DNA of 64,000 nt from Ardenticatenales bacterium (GCA_020634575.1 JACKBM010000021.1:24248-88247); one strand, 5' to 3'. Positions 25,409 to 34,354 are shown, counted from the first letter of the stretch. A program made the numbers and translations. The notes: generated from the letters alone by a model not told the origin.

Positions 25409-25768
25409 ATGCCTAGATACGCCTTCCGCTGCAACGATTGCGGCCATCGTTTTTATCAATTTGTCAGTTATGCGGAGTATGAACAGCTCCGGCCGGTCTG
25501 CCCCCGCTGCCAGAGCGACGCCGTCCAAAGACGTATCGGCCGGGTGGCCCTGGGCAAATCGGAAGAGAGCCGTTTTGAGGGGATGGTGAATGACGAGATG
25601 CTCGCCGGCCTCAACCCAGACGACCCCAAAGCATTGGGTCAGCTCATGCGCCAGATGAGCGCCGAAACCGGCGAATCCCTCGGCGACGACTTCGGCGAAG
25701 TTGTCGACCGCCTCGAACGCGGCCAATCCCCGGATGAGATTGAGAAGGCGATGCCGGATTTGGAGTAG
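25409..25768 (+). CDS. FmdB-family zinc ribbon protein
   Basis: 119 residues. The N-terminus is the small regulatory-protein FmdB zinc ribbon: MPRYAFRCNDCGHRFYQFVS then VCPRCQSDAVQRRIGRV, with two CxxC pairs that would bind one zinc. The rest is an acidic helical tail (LNPDDPKALGQLMRQMSAET, DDFGEVVDRLERGQSPDEIE). FmdB proteins are of poorly known function, suggested to be regulatory. The open frame runs further upstream, but the ATG 25409 matches the family start exactly. A good sigma-70-like promoter lies about 100 bp upstream. Downstream follows a cluster of the 23-bp repeat family. Confidence 0.85.
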   Translation: MPRYAFRCNDCGHRFYQFVSYAEYEQLRPVCPRCQSDAVQRRIGRVALGKSEESRFEGMVNDEMLAGLNPDDPKALGQLMRQMSAETGESLGDDFGEVVDRLERGQSPDEIEKAMPDLE

Positions 25769-25785
25769 GGGGCGGGCTGCGCCCG

Positions 25786-25980
25786 TGTGGTGGTCGGTAC
25801 GGGCCGGTGGCCCTTTCGGCGGTCAGTACGCTGCGCTTTCGGCGGTCGGTACGCTGCGCTTTCATGGGTTAGCTCTCCCTCTACTGAACGGGCCGCAGGC
25901 CCATACTGCGCTTTGGTGGGCTTAAAGTCACTGGTCGCCGAAAGGGCGCAGCCCGTACCAAAAGGCCGCAGGCCGTACTA
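25786..25980. repeat. Intergenic cluster of the 23-bp GTCAGTACG repeat family
   Basis: Units such as GGTCAGTACGCTGCGCTTTC and CGGTCGGTACGCTGCGCTTT on the left face inverted relatives on the right (GAACGGGCCGCAGGCCCATA, AGGGCGCAGCCCGTACC, AGGCCGCAGGCCGTACT). It fills the space between the FmdB-type gene and tmk and may serve as a bidirectional terminator, since the two genes converge here. Confidence 0.8.
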
Positions 25981-26589
25981 TCAGCCCATCGCCAGCAGCT
26001 CCCTCACCTCCGCCTGAATCGCCCCCACCGGCCGGTCCCCATTCACCACATGCCAGCGCTCGGGCTCGGCGGTGACGAGTTCCTGGTAGCCAGCGTAGAC
26101 GCGCTCGTAGAAAGCCATTTGCTGCTGATCCATCCGGTTCATCTCGTCGCCGCCGGCGACGCGCCGGGCCAGGCCACGTTCCACGCTGAGGTCGAAGAAA
26201 ATGGTGAGATCGGGTTTGAGGCCGCCGGTGGCTAGCTGGGTCACGTGGCGCAACATCGTCAGGTCCAGGCCACGGCCGTAACCCTGGTAGGCGTACGTGC
26301 TGTCGTAGTAACGGTCGCTCAGGACCAGCTTGCCCGCTGCCAGCGCCGGCCGGATCACCTCGCGCACCAACTGCGCCCGCGCCGCCGAATAAAGCAGGAT
26401 TTCCGCTTCCGATGTCATCGCCGTATTGGCGACATCATGCAGGATATCCCGGATTTGTTCGCCGATCTGCGTGCCGCCCGGCTCCCGGGTCACCACGATC
26501 TCGCGGCCCTGCGCCTGTAAATATTCAACCAGCAAGCGCAACTGTGTGCTCTTGCCGCTCCCTTCTGAACCTTCAAATGTGACAAACAT
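25981..26589 (-). CDS. tmk: Thymidylate kinase
   Basis: 202 residues; phosphorylates dTMP to dTDP. Motifs: P-loop FEGSEGSGKSTQ, the DRX-type VVTREPGGTQIGEQIRDIL, the catalytic/base-binding VLSDRYYDSTYAYQGYGRGL, and TIFFDLSVERGLARR with a lid of the R-rich type. The frame continues 18 codons upstream to 26643, but MFVTFEG at 26589 is the canonical start. There is no Shine-Dalgarno; instead a TATAAT ends only 6 nt before the ATG, which points to a leaderless mRNA. The stop codon borders a repeat cluster. ACCGGCCGGT at 26027-26036 encodes part of DRPVGAI near the C-terminus. Confidence 0.95.
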   Translation of the reverse strand: MFVTFEGSEGSGKSTQLRLLVEYLQAQGREIVVTREPGGTQIGEQIRDILHDVANTAMTSEAEILLYSAARAQLVREVIRPALAAGKLVLSDRYYDSTYAYQGYGRGLDLTMLRHVTQLATGGLKPDLTIFFDLSVERGLARRVAGGDEMNRMDQQQMAFYERVYAGYQELVTAEPERWHVVNGDRPVGAIQAEVRELLAMG

Positions 26590-26595
26590 GGGGGA

Positions 26596-26601
26596 ATTAT
26601 A
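26596..26601 (-). promoter_or_regulatory. TATAAT -10 box directly before tmk (leaderless)
   Basis: Perfect TATAAT on the minus strand with only TTCCCC between it and the tmk ATG. Transcription would begin at or next to the start codon. No convincing -35 is seen. Confidence 0.45.
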
Positions 26602-26709
26602 ACGATAGGGGGTGGCGCTGGCAGCACCACCCCCAACTGTCATCCCGAAGCTTGCCGATTCTGCAGACCGATAGCCAACCTATGGAGACGAAATCGGCAA
26701 GCTGAGGGA

Positions 26710-28395
26710 TTAGCTATTGCGTTGGTCGGCGAAGATGCGTACGTGCCGGTTCGGCTCCTTGCCGTAGCTGTGCGAAACCAGGTCCGCCTGGCGGGCCATC
26801 TGGTGCTGGTAGCGCCGGATGGCCGGGCCGGCGGCCGGCAGGTCCACGCTGGGCACGCCCGCATGAATCGCGGCGATGGCGTCCTCCGCCTGGGCGATGG
26901 CCACCTCAAAAGGGTCAGCCTGGGCGACCTCCAGGTTCAGCGCCCGGGCCAGGAAATCCTGCATCTGGCTAACCGTATTGGCACGCAGCACATAAACGGG
27001 CTTGCGCTTCTTCTCCGCATCGCTGATGACGCGACGGCGGCGGCGATAGTAGCTCTTCAGCGTCACCATCACATCCGCATCATCAACTTCAGCGGCGATT
27101 TCGACATCGACACCGAGGCGCCGGGCGGCCTGAACCAGCCGGTTGCGCGCCACCCCGTAGGGAAACACGCGTAGCTGCTTTTCACTGCCACCGATCTCCA
27201 CCTTCTGCGGGCGATCTTCCGCCGTAGCTGCACCGTTGCTCAGCTCATACTGGCCCCGGCTCCGGCCCTCAGCCGGGCGAACCGTGCCATTGCCACGCGG
27301 GCGGCGCGGGTCGCGCATATCACGCGTTTCCCGCTGCTGCCCCAGACTCTCGGCAGCAGCCGTTGTCTCGGTCCGCTCAATCTGGATCTGGCCGTTGGCG
27401 TCCCGATAGCGCAGTTCCACGCCGAGAGATCGGCCGCGCAGCATCGCGTCTACCGCCGTCGCCACTTCAGAGTGAATGGCCAGTCGCTCCCGATCCTGGA
27501 TCTCAATCAGGACATCAAAGGTCGGTGGCGCCCGCCGCTCCAGGACCGTCTTCTGCGTGCCGCGGCGGCGTGCTTCCTCGTCAGAGAGCGTCACGCTTTC
27601 GATGCCGCCGACGAGGTCAGACAGCGTCGGGTTCAGGAGCAGGTTTTCCAGGGTGTTGCCGTGGGCGGTGCCGATCAGCTGCACGCCGCGCTCATTGATG
27701 GTACGGGCGGCAGCCGCTTCCTGTTCCCGGCCGATCTCGTCGATGATAATCACCTCGGGATTGTGGTTCTCCACCGCTTCGATCATCGTCTCGTGCTGGT
27801 GCGCGGAGCGGGCCACCTGCATACGCCGGGCCCGGCCCACAGCCGGATGGGGAATGTCGCCATCGCCGCCGATCTCGTTCGAGGTATCGACGATGACAAC
27901 CCGCTTCTTCTCGGCCAGCACCCGCGCCATCTCCCGCAACATCGTCGTCTTGCCAACGCCAGGGCGGCCCAGCAACAGGATACTGTGCCCTTCCTCGATA
28001 ATGTCGACGATGATGTCGATGGTGCCGTACACAGCCCGGCCAACCCGCAGGGTCAGGCCAACCACATCCCCCCTCCGGTTACGGATGCCGGAAATGCGGT
28101 GCAGGGTGCGGGCGATGCCGGCCCGATTGTCGTCATCAAAATCGCCAATATTGGCCTCGACCGTGGCGATCTCCTCAGCGGTAACCTCCACGTTAGACAG
28201 CACCACCTCGCCATCGACATAGCGTGCCGAAGGGGTCCGGCCCAGGTCCATCACGATCTCCAGGAGCTGATCCTGGCGACCGTTTTGTTCCAGTTCCTGG
28301 CGAATGTGGGCAGGCAAAATTGAGAGCAGCGTCTGCAGATCTTCCCGAGCCTGCAGGTCGCTACGTTGCTTTAATTCATCTTGGATTTGATTCAT
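26710..28395 (-). CDS. SpoIIIAA/Ycf45-like AAA ATPase with R3H domain
   Basis: 561 residues. The N-terminal half is a RecA/secretion-type ATPase: SILPAHIRQELEQ, then HRISGIRNRRGDVVGLTLRVGRA, Walker A LLLGRPGVGKTTMLREMAR, the family signature VIVDTSNEIGGDGDIPHPAVG, Walker B VIIIDEIGREQEAAAARTIN and IGTAHGNTLENLL. This set is diagnostic of the Ycf45/SpoIIIAA family found in cyanobacteria, plastids and many Gram-positive-like lineages. A charged linker (about 330-380) follows, then the KQLRVFPYGVARNRLVQAA module, and at the C-terminus an R3H-like single-stranded nucleic acid binding motif (KEPNRHVRIF). Its cellular job is unknown. tmk lies downstream on the same strand, 120 bp away. Confidence 0.9.
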   Translation of the reverse strand: MNQIQDELKQRSDLQAREDLQTLLSILPAHIRQELEQNGRQDQLLEIVMDLGRTPSARYVDGEVVLSNVEVTAEEIATVEANIGDFDDDNRAGIARTLHRISGIRNRRGDVVGLTLRVGRAVYGTIDIIVDIIEEGHSILLLGRPGVGKTTMLREMARVLAEKKRVVIVDTSNEIGGDGDIPHPAVGRARRMQVARSAHQHETMIEAVENHNPEVIIIDEIGREQEAAAARTINERGVQLIGTAHGNTLENLLLNPTLSDLVGGIESVTLSDEEARRRGTQKTVLERRAPPTFDVLIEIQDRERLAIHSEVATAVDAMLRGRSLGVELRYRDANGQIQIERTETTAAAESLGQQRETRDMRDPRRPRGNGTVRPAEGRSRGQYELSNGAATAEDRPQKVEIGGSEKQLRVFPYGVARNRLVQAARRLGVDVEIAAEVDDADVMVTLKSYYRRRRRVISDAEKKRKPVYVLRANTVSQMQDFLARALNLEVAQADPFEVAIAQAEDAIAAIHAGVPSVDLPAAGPAIRRYQHQMARQADLVSHSYGKEPNRHVRIFADQRNS

Positions 28396-28420
28396 TTAGG
28401 TTCGTTACGTTTCAACTGGC

Positions 28421-29419
28421 TCAATGGCCGTTATGGTTATTGCTGTGATGCCAATAGCCATTCACCCCGGACGGGTGAATAACCGGTGCCGAACCTTTGA
28501 CGCCCTGTTGTTCCATCAGGGTCGCCAGATCCGGCAGTGCCGATTGGGTCCGCTGCACGGTATGTTTGACCATGACTGCCTGGCTGATGAAGTGGTCAAA
28601 GCCAACCTGGGCCAGACCATTTTGCAGCCAGCTCTGATAGCGGCGCACGCAACAGTAGATGGGGTTTTTGGGATGAGGCGGGTGCTGCTGAATGGCGGCG
28701 GCGATGATGTCGGCCGCCCGTGTTTCTGCGTCAGGGTGGATATAGATACGGAGCCAGGAACCGGCCGGTCCCTCGTAAAGATGAACAAACGCCGCCAACA
28801 TTGACTCTTCGCGCAGCACGTAGCGGACATCCGTTACCGGGGGCATTGGCTCAACCAGCTGTACCATACGGGGTACCGTATTGACGTACAACAGCTGAAT
28901 ATCCCACTCATCTTCGCTCGTCGCCGGTCGCAAATTCAATGACGTTGCAAACGTCTGCCTTTCCTCCAGAACCCAAATATCCTGGCGGGTGTAAACAGCG
29001 AATCCCGCCTGACGCAACAACAGCAGCTCGGGGCCGGTTTCGCTGACTTCGGCCACCAAACTGTGAACACCGCACCGCCCCGTCTCCGCAGTTAACTGCT
29101 CCAAAAACGGCAACCAGATGCGCGACTGCTGTTCCTCTTCAGAAATAGACTCATCGGGCACAGACTCATTTAAAGCTGCATGGACAATATGCGCATGAGA
29201 ACTGTCCTCCAGGTGAAGTTGCACGAATCCCCAGGCCTGCCGCGAATTCTCATCCTTCCAGACATAGGTCGGATATTGGCCCATGCCAATCATGCTGATT
29301 AATGCCTTACGCATCAACTTTGGATGATGGGTTAGAGCAAATTCGGAATGTAATGAAACCCCGTTGTCGCTTAAGCGGTAAATCAGGGGCAAATCACGCA
29401 AATGGAAAGGCCTGATCAT
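28421..29419 (-). CDS. GNAT-like acetyltransferase, probably two-domain
   Basis: 332 residues. The N-terminal part (IRPFHLRDLPLIYRLS, WGFVQLHLEDSSHAHIVHAA, LLLLRQAGFAVYTRQDIWVL) reads as a diverged GNAT domain, and a second GNAT-like half starts at about residue 160 (LNLRPATSEDEWDIQLLYV, SWLRIYIHPDAETRAADIIA, LAQVGFDHFISQAVMVKHTV). The acetyl-CoA loop (R/Q-x-x-G-x-G/A) is not evident in either half, so activity is uncertain. The C-terminal tail is His/Asn-rich (GYWHHSNNHNGH) and might bind metal. An excellent promoter places the transcript start almost on the ATG (leaderless). It lies 25 bp upstream of the R3H ATPase on the same strand. Confidence 0.7.
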   Translation of the reverse strand: MIRPFHLRDLPLIYRLSDNGVSLHSEFALTHHPKLMRKALISMIGMGQYPTYVWKDENSRQAWGFVQLHLEDSSHAHIVHAALNESVPDESISEEEQQSRIWLPFLEQLTAETGRCGVHSLVAEVSETGPELLLLRQAGFAVYTRQDIWVLEERQTFATSLNLRPATSEDEWDIQLLYVNTVPRMVQLVEPMPPVTDVRYVLREESMLAAFVHLYEGPAGSWLRIYIHPDAETRAADIIAAAIQQHPPHPKNPIYCCVRRYQSWLQNGLAQVGFDHFISQAVMVKHTVQRTQSALPDLATLMEQQGVKGSAPVIHPSGVNGYWHHSNNHNGH

Positions 29420-29428
29420 GCTGGGAAC

Positions 29429-29457
29429 AGTGTAACAGTCAGCAGAATCGTTGGCAA
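29429..29457 (-). promoter_or_regulatory. Sigma-70 promoter for the GNAT-like gene, leaderless
   Basis: TTGCCA (29452-29457), exactly 17 bp, TACACT (29429-29434), then 9 nt to the ATG at 29419. With a usual 6-7 nt from -10 to +1, the leader would be only about 2-3 nt, with no room for a ribosome binding site. Confidence 0.65.
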
Positions 29458-29585
29458 GAACGAGTCTCCTGTTTGTATCCTATTGCGACGAAACTCTTAT
29501 GTTGCAGGTTATGGTCTCCCCCACCTCAACCGGGACGGCATAGGCGACGGGTAAGACCATCACAACTGGCTAGTGTACGGGTTAG

Positions 29586-29921
29586 GTGGGAGCAGGTGGG
29601 ACTTTGGCGATGGCCGCGACAACCTGGCATGAGCTGATGTATGGCGTCATCCGGTTGCCTGATTCACAACGTCGTGCCGCGCTGGAACAATACCTGTTCG
29701 AGGTTGTCCAGCGCCAGGTCCCCATCCTTCCATATGACGCCGAAGCCGCTGCCTGGTTTGCCTTTGAACGAGCACGGCTGTCAGAAGCTGGGCTTGCCCC
29801 ACCTTATGCTGATGGCCAGATAGCAGCCGTGGCGGCGACAAACGATCTGATCCTGGTCACGCGCAACGTAGCTGACTTCGAACGTTACTCGAGTCTGAAA
29901 ATTGAGAACTGGTTTGCGTGA
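29586..29921 (+). pseudogene. Truncated PIN-domain (VapC-like) toxin relic
   Basis: The readable part corresponds to the last two-thirds of a VapC ribonuclease toxin: TWHELMYGVIRLPDSQRRAA (with the second acidic residue), then PYDAEAAAWFAFERARL, YADGQIAAVAATNDLILVT (third Asp) and TRNVADFERY. The first ~35 residues, including the strand with the first catalytic Asp (usually YLLDTN), are missing: a TAG precedes the frame at 29583 and nothing similar is seen in the other frames upstream. No antitoxin gene is recognisable in the 165 bp upstream. The protein, if made (perhaps from ATG 29610), should be inactive. It looks like a decayed toxin-antitoxin module. Confidence 0.65.
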
Positions 29922-30004
29922 GCTAAAAGCGTAACCATGTACCTCTCTGCAAACGCCTCTTCCATACTTTCCATCCCCGATCCACGAATTTCCCCACCAT
30001 TAAC

Positions 30005-30039
30005 CTGCCAGCAATGGCAGAGAATGTTAGAATAACATT
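30005..30039 (+). promoter_or_regulatory. Candidate sdh operon promoter with overlapping palindromes
   Basis: CTGCCA (30005-30010), 17 bp, TAGAAT (30028-30033). A 17-bp palindrome AATGTTAGAATAACATT (30023-30039) covers the -10 box, and a second one, CTGCCAGCAATGGCAG (30005-30020), covers the -35. Both are placed as repressor operators would be. The mRNA leader to sdhC would be about 130 nt. The rest of the 30040-30169 stretch shows no gene. Confidence 0.45.
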
Positions 30040-30169
30040 ATCTCTTAATGTTGCGGCGGCTGGCAGTGGGTCCCATTCACGCGGAACTGCGGTTTGCCCG
30101 ACAGGAAGGCGGCTTCTCCCAAATGACCCTGATTGTCGCTTTCCACCATTTAGCTGGTAGGAGTAAGCC

Positions 30170-30643
30170 ATGCTAGGTTCATTACAATTGACTGTCCGGG
30201 AAGCGATACGATATCGCGGTCGCTCCGGCCATTACAGCTGGATCGCCCATCGTATTTCCGGGCTGGCCATTCTGGCCTTCATGACCATCCACGTCTGGGA
30301 TACGGCCAATGCCTTTTTCTTGCCCGGTCTCTACCAATGGTCACTGGAGCTTTTCAAATATCCCCTCATCGCTTTCGGCGAAATCCCTTTGATGGGCGCC
30401 GTCCTCTACCACGCAATAAACGGCATCCGGATCACCATCCTGGATTTTAAGCCTGAGCTGTGGAAACATCAGGACAAGAGCGCCAAAATTGCCTGGGGTT
30501 TGTTCGCCATTGTCTTTATCCCCATCGCTATCTATATGCTCATGGGCCTGCTCGGCCATTGCAGTGAGCTGGCCGGCCATGGCAGCACCTGCTGGACCAT
30601 CCCGCCGCTGAGCGATTTCCAACCCTTTAGCGAGGTGCACTGA
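30170..30643 (+). CDS. sdhC: Succinate dehydrogenase cytochrome b subunit
   Basis: 157 residues, one of two membrane anchors of complex II. Three transmembrane helices are visible. The family motif HYSWIAHRISGLAILAFMTIHVWD carries the conserved H-R-x-S-G quinone-site segment, and the His in MGAVLYHAINGIRI is the expected haem ligand. The N-terminus is cytoplasmic. Start ATG 30170 has TAGGAG upstream. One base separates its stop from sdhD, so the four sdh genes are one transcript. Complex II here probably uses menaquinone, given menE and menH further along. Confidence 0.93.
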   Translation: MLGSLQLTVREAIRYRGRSGHYSWIAHRISGLAILAFMTIHVWDTANAFFLPGLYQWSLELFKYPLIAFGEIPLMGAVLYHAINGIRITILDFKPELWKHQDKSAKIAWGLFAIVFIPIAIYMLMGLLGHCSELAGHGSTCWTIPPLSDFQPFSEVH

Positions 30644-30644
30644 T

Positions 30645-31055
30645 ATGGCTACTCTATCTGGTACCACAACCCGTACAGTAAAAGTCCCGGCTCGGGCGAA
30701 ATTCGAGCGCTTCTTCTTCATGTACATGCGCATGTCAGGCGTCGCCCTGCTCATCCTGGCCGTCGGCCACATGATGATCCAGCATGTCCTGAACAGCAGC
30801 AGCAGCCTCACCATCCAGTTTGTGGCTGAACAGTGGAATAGCTGGGGCTGGAAAGTCTTTGACATTCTGCTGCTCGCCTTTGCCCTGGTCCATGGATTTA
30901 ATGGCCTGCGCAATGTGCTGGAAGATTACATTCACAATGAGAGCGTGACCAAAGCGCTGAACTGGTTCCTGCTCATCTTCGGCATCGCAACTGTGCTCTG
31001 GTGTGCCTATGCCATCGCCAGCTTTGAAGCGGTTGCCGTCTTTAGCGCGCAATAG
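30645..31055 (+). CDS. sdhD: Succinate dehydrogenase hydrophobic membrane anchor
   Basis: 136 residues, the second anchor of complex II, with three predicted transmembrane helices (MSGVALLILAVGHMMIQHV, VFDILLLAFALVHGFNGL, FLLIFGIATVLWCAYAIAS). HGFNGLRNVLEDY is the typical haem-ligand and quinone-site stretch of SdhD. It holds SdhAB to the membrane and passes electrons to quinone. It lies between sdhC and sdhA with gaps of 1 and 9 bp. Confidence 0.92.
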   Translation: MATLSGTTTRTVKVPARAKFERFFFMYMRMSGVALLILAVGHMMIQHVLNSSSSLTIQFVAEQWNSWGWKVFDILLLAFALVHGFNGLRNVLEDYIHNESVTKALNWFLLIFGIATVLWCAYAIASFEAVAVFSAQ

Positions 31056-31064
31056 GTTTAAGCC

Positions 31065-32849
31065 ATGTCCAAACCACAAGTACACACTTTTGATGCCGTA
31101 ATCGTTGGGGCCGGCGGCGCCGGTCTGATGGCCGCACTTTACGCCGGCCGTAAAGCCAAGGTTGCCGTCATCTCCAAACTGTATCCGACCCGTTCCCATA
31201 CCGGCGCCGCCCAGGGTGGCATCGGCGCCGCCCTCGGCAATCTCGACGAGGACAAATGGGAATGGCACGCCTATGACACCGTCAAGGGCTCAGACTACCT
31301 GGCTGACCAGGACGCCGTCGACATCCTCTGCAAAGAAGCGGTGGAAACGGTCATCGAGCTGGAGCACATGGGTCTACCCTTTGACCGCATCGAAAATGGC
31401 CGCATTTCCCAGCGCCGGTTTGGTGGCCACACCAACAACGAGACGGGCCGGCCGGTTTACCGCGCCTGCCACGCCGCTGACCGCACCGGCCACATGATCC
31501 TGCAGACGCTTTACCAGCAATGCATCAAACACAACATCAATTTCTACGATGAATTCCACGTCGTCGACCTGATCCGGGTTGATGATACCGTGCGCGGGGT
31601 CGTCGCCATCGAAATTGCCACGGGTGAATTCCACATCTTCCACAGCAAGGCGGTGCTCTTTGCCACCGGCGGTTGGGGTCGCTGCTGGGAAGTGACCTCG
31701 AATGCGCACTCGCTCACCGGCGACGGTGCCGCCATCTGTCTGCGGCGCGGCATCCCGATGCAGGACATGGAATTCTTCCAATTCCATCCCACCGGCATCT
31801 TCAAGCTGGGCATCCTCATCACCGAGGGTGTGCGCGGCGAGGGCGGCGTCCTGATCAACGGCGAGGGCAAACGGTTCATGGCCGAATACGCCCCCACGAT
31901 CAAGGATCTGGCCAGCCGTGACGTGGTCAGCCGGGCGATGTTCCTGGAGATGAAGGCCGGCCGCGGCATCAACGGCAAGAATTACATCCACCTGGACGTG
32001 CGGCCGGAAACGGTCAACAAATACCTGGCTGAAGATGGCGAAAGCCGCCGCATCGACGCCGCCTACATCGAGGAGAAGCTGCCGGACATCGCCGACTTCA
32101 CCCGTACCTACCTGGGCGTTGATCCGGTCAAAGAGCCTATGCCGGTCCAGCCCACGGCCCATTACGCAATGGGCGGCATCCCCACCAACAACGACGGCTG
32201 TGTCGTGCTCGACAAAGATCGCACGGTGCTGCCCGGCCTCTATGCCGCCGGCGAAGTGGCTTGCGTCTCTGTCCACGGCGCCAACCGGCTGGGGACCAAC
32301 TCGCTGGTCGACCTGGTCGTCTTTGGCCGCCGCTCCGGCAACCACATGGCCGACTATTGCCATGGCGCGGAACTGTTGCCGCTGCCCGAAGGCGCAGCGG
32401 ACGAAGTCATCGCCCAGTTTGAGAAGATTCGCAACAATACGGGCGATGCCCATGCTTATAAGATACGCCAGGAAATGCAAGCCATGATGACCGAAAACGT
32501 CGGCGTCTTCCGCATTGAGGAAGGGATGGCCGAGGCCGTGCAGAAACTGGCTGCCCTGCGCCAGCGTTATGAGAAGGTCGAGATCGATGACAAAGGCAAG
32601 GCGTTTAACACCGACCTGCTGGAAGCATGGGAGCTGGGCTGCCTGCTGGAGCTGGCTGAAGCGACCGCTATCTCGGCGTTGGCCCGTAAGGAAAGCCGCG
32701 GTGGCCATGCCCGCGACGACTTCAAAAAGCGGGACGATGTGAACTGGATGAAACACACCCTGTTCCATCGCGTCGGCGAAAACGATTATCGCCTGGATTA
32801 CAAAGATGTGATTCTCGGCCGGTATGAGCCCAAAGAGCGCGTCTACTAA
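31065..32849 (+). CDS. sdhA: Succinate dehydrogenase flavoprotein subunit
   Basis: 594 residues, the catalytic subunit that oxidises succinate to fumarate. The FAD Rossmann motif is [14 protein letters not shown], and the flavin-attachment segment is [19 protein letters not shown], with His45 as covalent FAD ligand. Catalytic-site stretches [22 protein letters not shown] and [21 protein letters not shown] are present, as is the C-terminal domain ending [22 protein letters not shown]. Length and motif order match bacterial SdhA. It precedes sdhB by 12 bp, and a GGAGAG before sdhB overlaps the spacing. No ACCGGCCGGT copy occurs in the sdh operon. Confidence 0.97.
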   Translation: MSKPQVHTFDAVIVGAGGAGLMAALYAGRKAKVAVISKLYPTRSHTGAAQGGIGAALGNLDEDKWEWHAYDTVKGSDYLADQDAVDILCKEAVETVIELEHMGLPFDRIENGRISQRRFGGHTNNETGRPVYRACHAADRTGHMILQTLYQQCIKHNINFYDEFHVVDLIRVDDTVRGVVAIEIATGEFHIFHSKAVLFATGGWGRCWEVTSNAHSLTGDGAAICLRRGIPMQDMEFFQFHPTGIFKLGILITEGVRGEGGVLINGEGKRFMAEYAPTIKDLASRDVVSRAMFLEMKAGRGINGKNYIHLDVRPETVNKYLAEDGESRRIDAAYIEEKLPDIADFTRTYLGVDPVKEPMPVQPTAHYAMGGIPTNNDGCVVLDKDRTVLPGLYAAGEVACVSVHGANRLGTNSLVDLVVFGRRSGNHMADYCHGAELLPLPEGAADEVIAQFEKIRNNTGDAHAYKIRQEMQAMMTENVGVFRIEEGMAEAVQKLAALRQRYEKVEIDDKGKAFNTDLLEAWELGCLLELAEATAISALARKESRGGHARDDFKKRDDVNWMKHTLFHRVGENDYRLDYKDVILGRYEPKERVY

Positions 32850-32861
32850 AGGAGAGCGGCC

Positions 32862-33572
32862 ATGAAATTACAATTACGCGTCCGCCGTTACAACCCGGAA
32901 AAACGTCCTGACCCGTGGTGGGGCGAATATGAACTGGACAATGTGGACCCTAACGATTCAGTGCTGGATCTGTTGCATCGGGTGAAATGGGAGATCGATG
33001 GCACCCTGGCACTGCGCCGCTCCTGCGCCCATGGCGTTTGCGGTTCCGATGCGATGCGCATCAATGGGGCCAATGCTTTGGCCTGCAAGACGCTGGTCGC
33101 TCGCCTGGATTCGGACAAGATACAGATTGAACCAATTCTGGGCCTGAAGGTGCTGAAGGATTTGATCGTCGATATGGAACCGTTCATGGAACATTATCGC
33201 TCGGTCTCCCCCTTCTTCATCAACGATAGTGCGCCACCGGCCGATGGCCGCGAGCGCCTGCAATCTGCCGAGGACCGGGCCCGCTTTGACGATACAACCA
33301 AATGTATCCTCTGCGCCGCCTGCACCACCTCCTGCCCCAGCTTCTGGGCCAATGGCAAATATGTCGGCCCCGCCGCCATCGTGCAGGCGCATCGCTTCAT
33401 CTTCGACAGCCGCGACCAGGGCGCGGCGCAGCGGCTGGAGGTCGTCGGCGACACCTTCGGCGTCTGGCGCTGTCGCACGGCATTCAACTGCACCAACGCC
33501 TGCCCGCGCGAGATCGAAGTGACCAAGGCCATTGCCGAGGTCAAGGGCGCGCTGACACAGGGCAAGATCTAA
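32862..33572 (+). CDS. sdhB: Succinate dehydrogenase iron-sulfur subunit
   Basis: 236 residues; relays electrons from flavin to quinone through three clusters. The [2Fe-2S] region reads LRRSCAHGVCGSDAMRING, with Asp in place of one Cys (as in E. coli SdhB), then a further Cys in ALACKTL. The ferredoxin-like half has CILCAACTTSCPSFW and CRTAFNCTNACPREI, giving the ligands for the [4Fe-4S] and [3Fe-4S] clusters. It has AGGAGAG before the ATG, and it is followed 28 bp later by a strong terminator. It completes a sdhCDAB operon. Confidence 0.96.
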   Translation: MKLQLRVRRYNPEKRPDPWWGEYELDNVDPNDSVLDLLHRVKWEIDGTLALRRSCAHGVCGSDAMRINGANALACKTLVARLDSDKIQIEPILGLKVLKDLIVDMEPFMEHYRSVSPFFINDSAPPADGRERLQSAEDRARFDDTTKCILCAACTTSCPSFWANGKYVGPAAIVQAHRFIFDSRDQGAAQRLEVVGDTFGVWRCRTAFNCTNACPREIEVTKAIAEVKGALTQGKI

Positions 33573-33599
33573 CCGGCTAATTTCTTACAGCTAAATGGG

Positions 33600-33634
33600 A
33601 AAGCGGTGGGGCTTAGGCTTCACCGCTTTTTTTA
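33600..33634 (+). terminator. Intrinsic terminator of the sdhCDAB operon
   Basis: AAAGCGGTG (33600-33608) pairs with CACCGCTTT (33621-33629) around a 12-nt loop and is followed by TTTTATT. It lies 28 bp past the sdhB stop. Confidence 0.9.
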
Positions 33635-33667
33635 TTCTCCGATTACTGCCAGCAGTATCGGCAAGGA

Positions 33668-34354
33668 TCAATCTGCTTCCATCTTCTCGGCCGTGCTTGG
33701 CCAGGCAGCCTTGCCTACCAGCGGCACAAAAGCGACGGCGCCCATATCTTCGCTCAGATAGTCGGTCTCGGAGAGCCGGGTCAGGCAGATCAGATCCTGG
33801 TAGCGCGGCAGGCGGCCAACCGGCATCACCAGGCGCCCCCCAATAGCCAGCTGCGCCCGCAGCGGTTCCGGGACAACTGGGCCCCCGGCCGATACCAGAA
33901 TGCCGTCGTACGGAGCATGCTCCGGCCAACCTAATGTGCCATCCCCCTGCCGGAGAAATACATTGTCATATTCCATTTCCTCCAACCGCTGCCGGGCCAG
34001 CCGGATCAACTGTTCATGACGCTCCACCCCGTAGACTTCCCGGGCCAACAAGCTGAGAACAGCAGCGGCATAACCGGACCCGGTGCCGACCTCCAACACC
34101 CGGTCGGTCGTTTGCAGGCGCAACAGGCTGATCATGTAGGCGACGATATAGGGTTGGGAGATAGTCTGACCGGCCGGTATCGACAGCGGCATATCCTCAT
34201 ACGCCAGCTCCGCATAGTCCGGCGCCACAAATCGATGGCGCGGCACAGTTGCCAGCGCGCCCAGCACTGCCTCGTCCGTAAGCCCACGCGCCAGGATCTG
34301 CTGGCTGACCATGCGCTGCCGGCGCGCCGTGAATTGCTTTTCGGCATCACTCAT
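33668..34354 (-). CDS. pcm: Protein-L-isoaspartate O-methyltransferase
   Basis: 228 residues, SAM-dependent repair enzyme that methylates isoaspartyl residues in damaged proteins. Motifs: FVAPDYAELAYEDMPLSIPA, AGQTISQPYIVAYMISLLRL, the SAM-binding motif I VLEVGTGSGYAAAVLSLLA, VYGVERHEQLIRLARQRL, and DGILVSAGGPVVPEPLRAQL followed by GGRLVMPVG. The open frame reaches 34537, but ATG 34354 has GGAGG 7 nt upstream and gives the family-type start MSDAEKQF. It converges with the sdh operon. A promoter with a palindrome at the start site lies about 50 bp upstream. Confidence 0.95.
   Translation of the reverse strand: MSDAEKQFTARRQRMVSQQILARGLTDEAVLGALATVPRHRFVAPDYAELAYEDMPLSIPAGQTISQPYIVAYMISLLRLQTTDRVLEVGTGSGYAAAVLSLLAREVYGVERHEQLIRLARQRLEEMEYDNVFLRQGDGTLGWPEHAPYDGILVSAGGPVVPEPLRAQLAIGGRLVMPVGRLPRYQDLICLTRLSETDYLSEDMGAVAFVPLVGKAAWPSTAEKMEAD

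Noticed and set aside
29923..30171. 82-codon minus-strand ORF before sdhC
   Set aside because: It covers the sdh promoter region, lacks a ribosome site and resembles nothing.
31374..32768. 464-codon open frame antisense to sdhA
   Set aside because: sdhA is certain; the antisense reading has no recognisable domain and no ribosome site.
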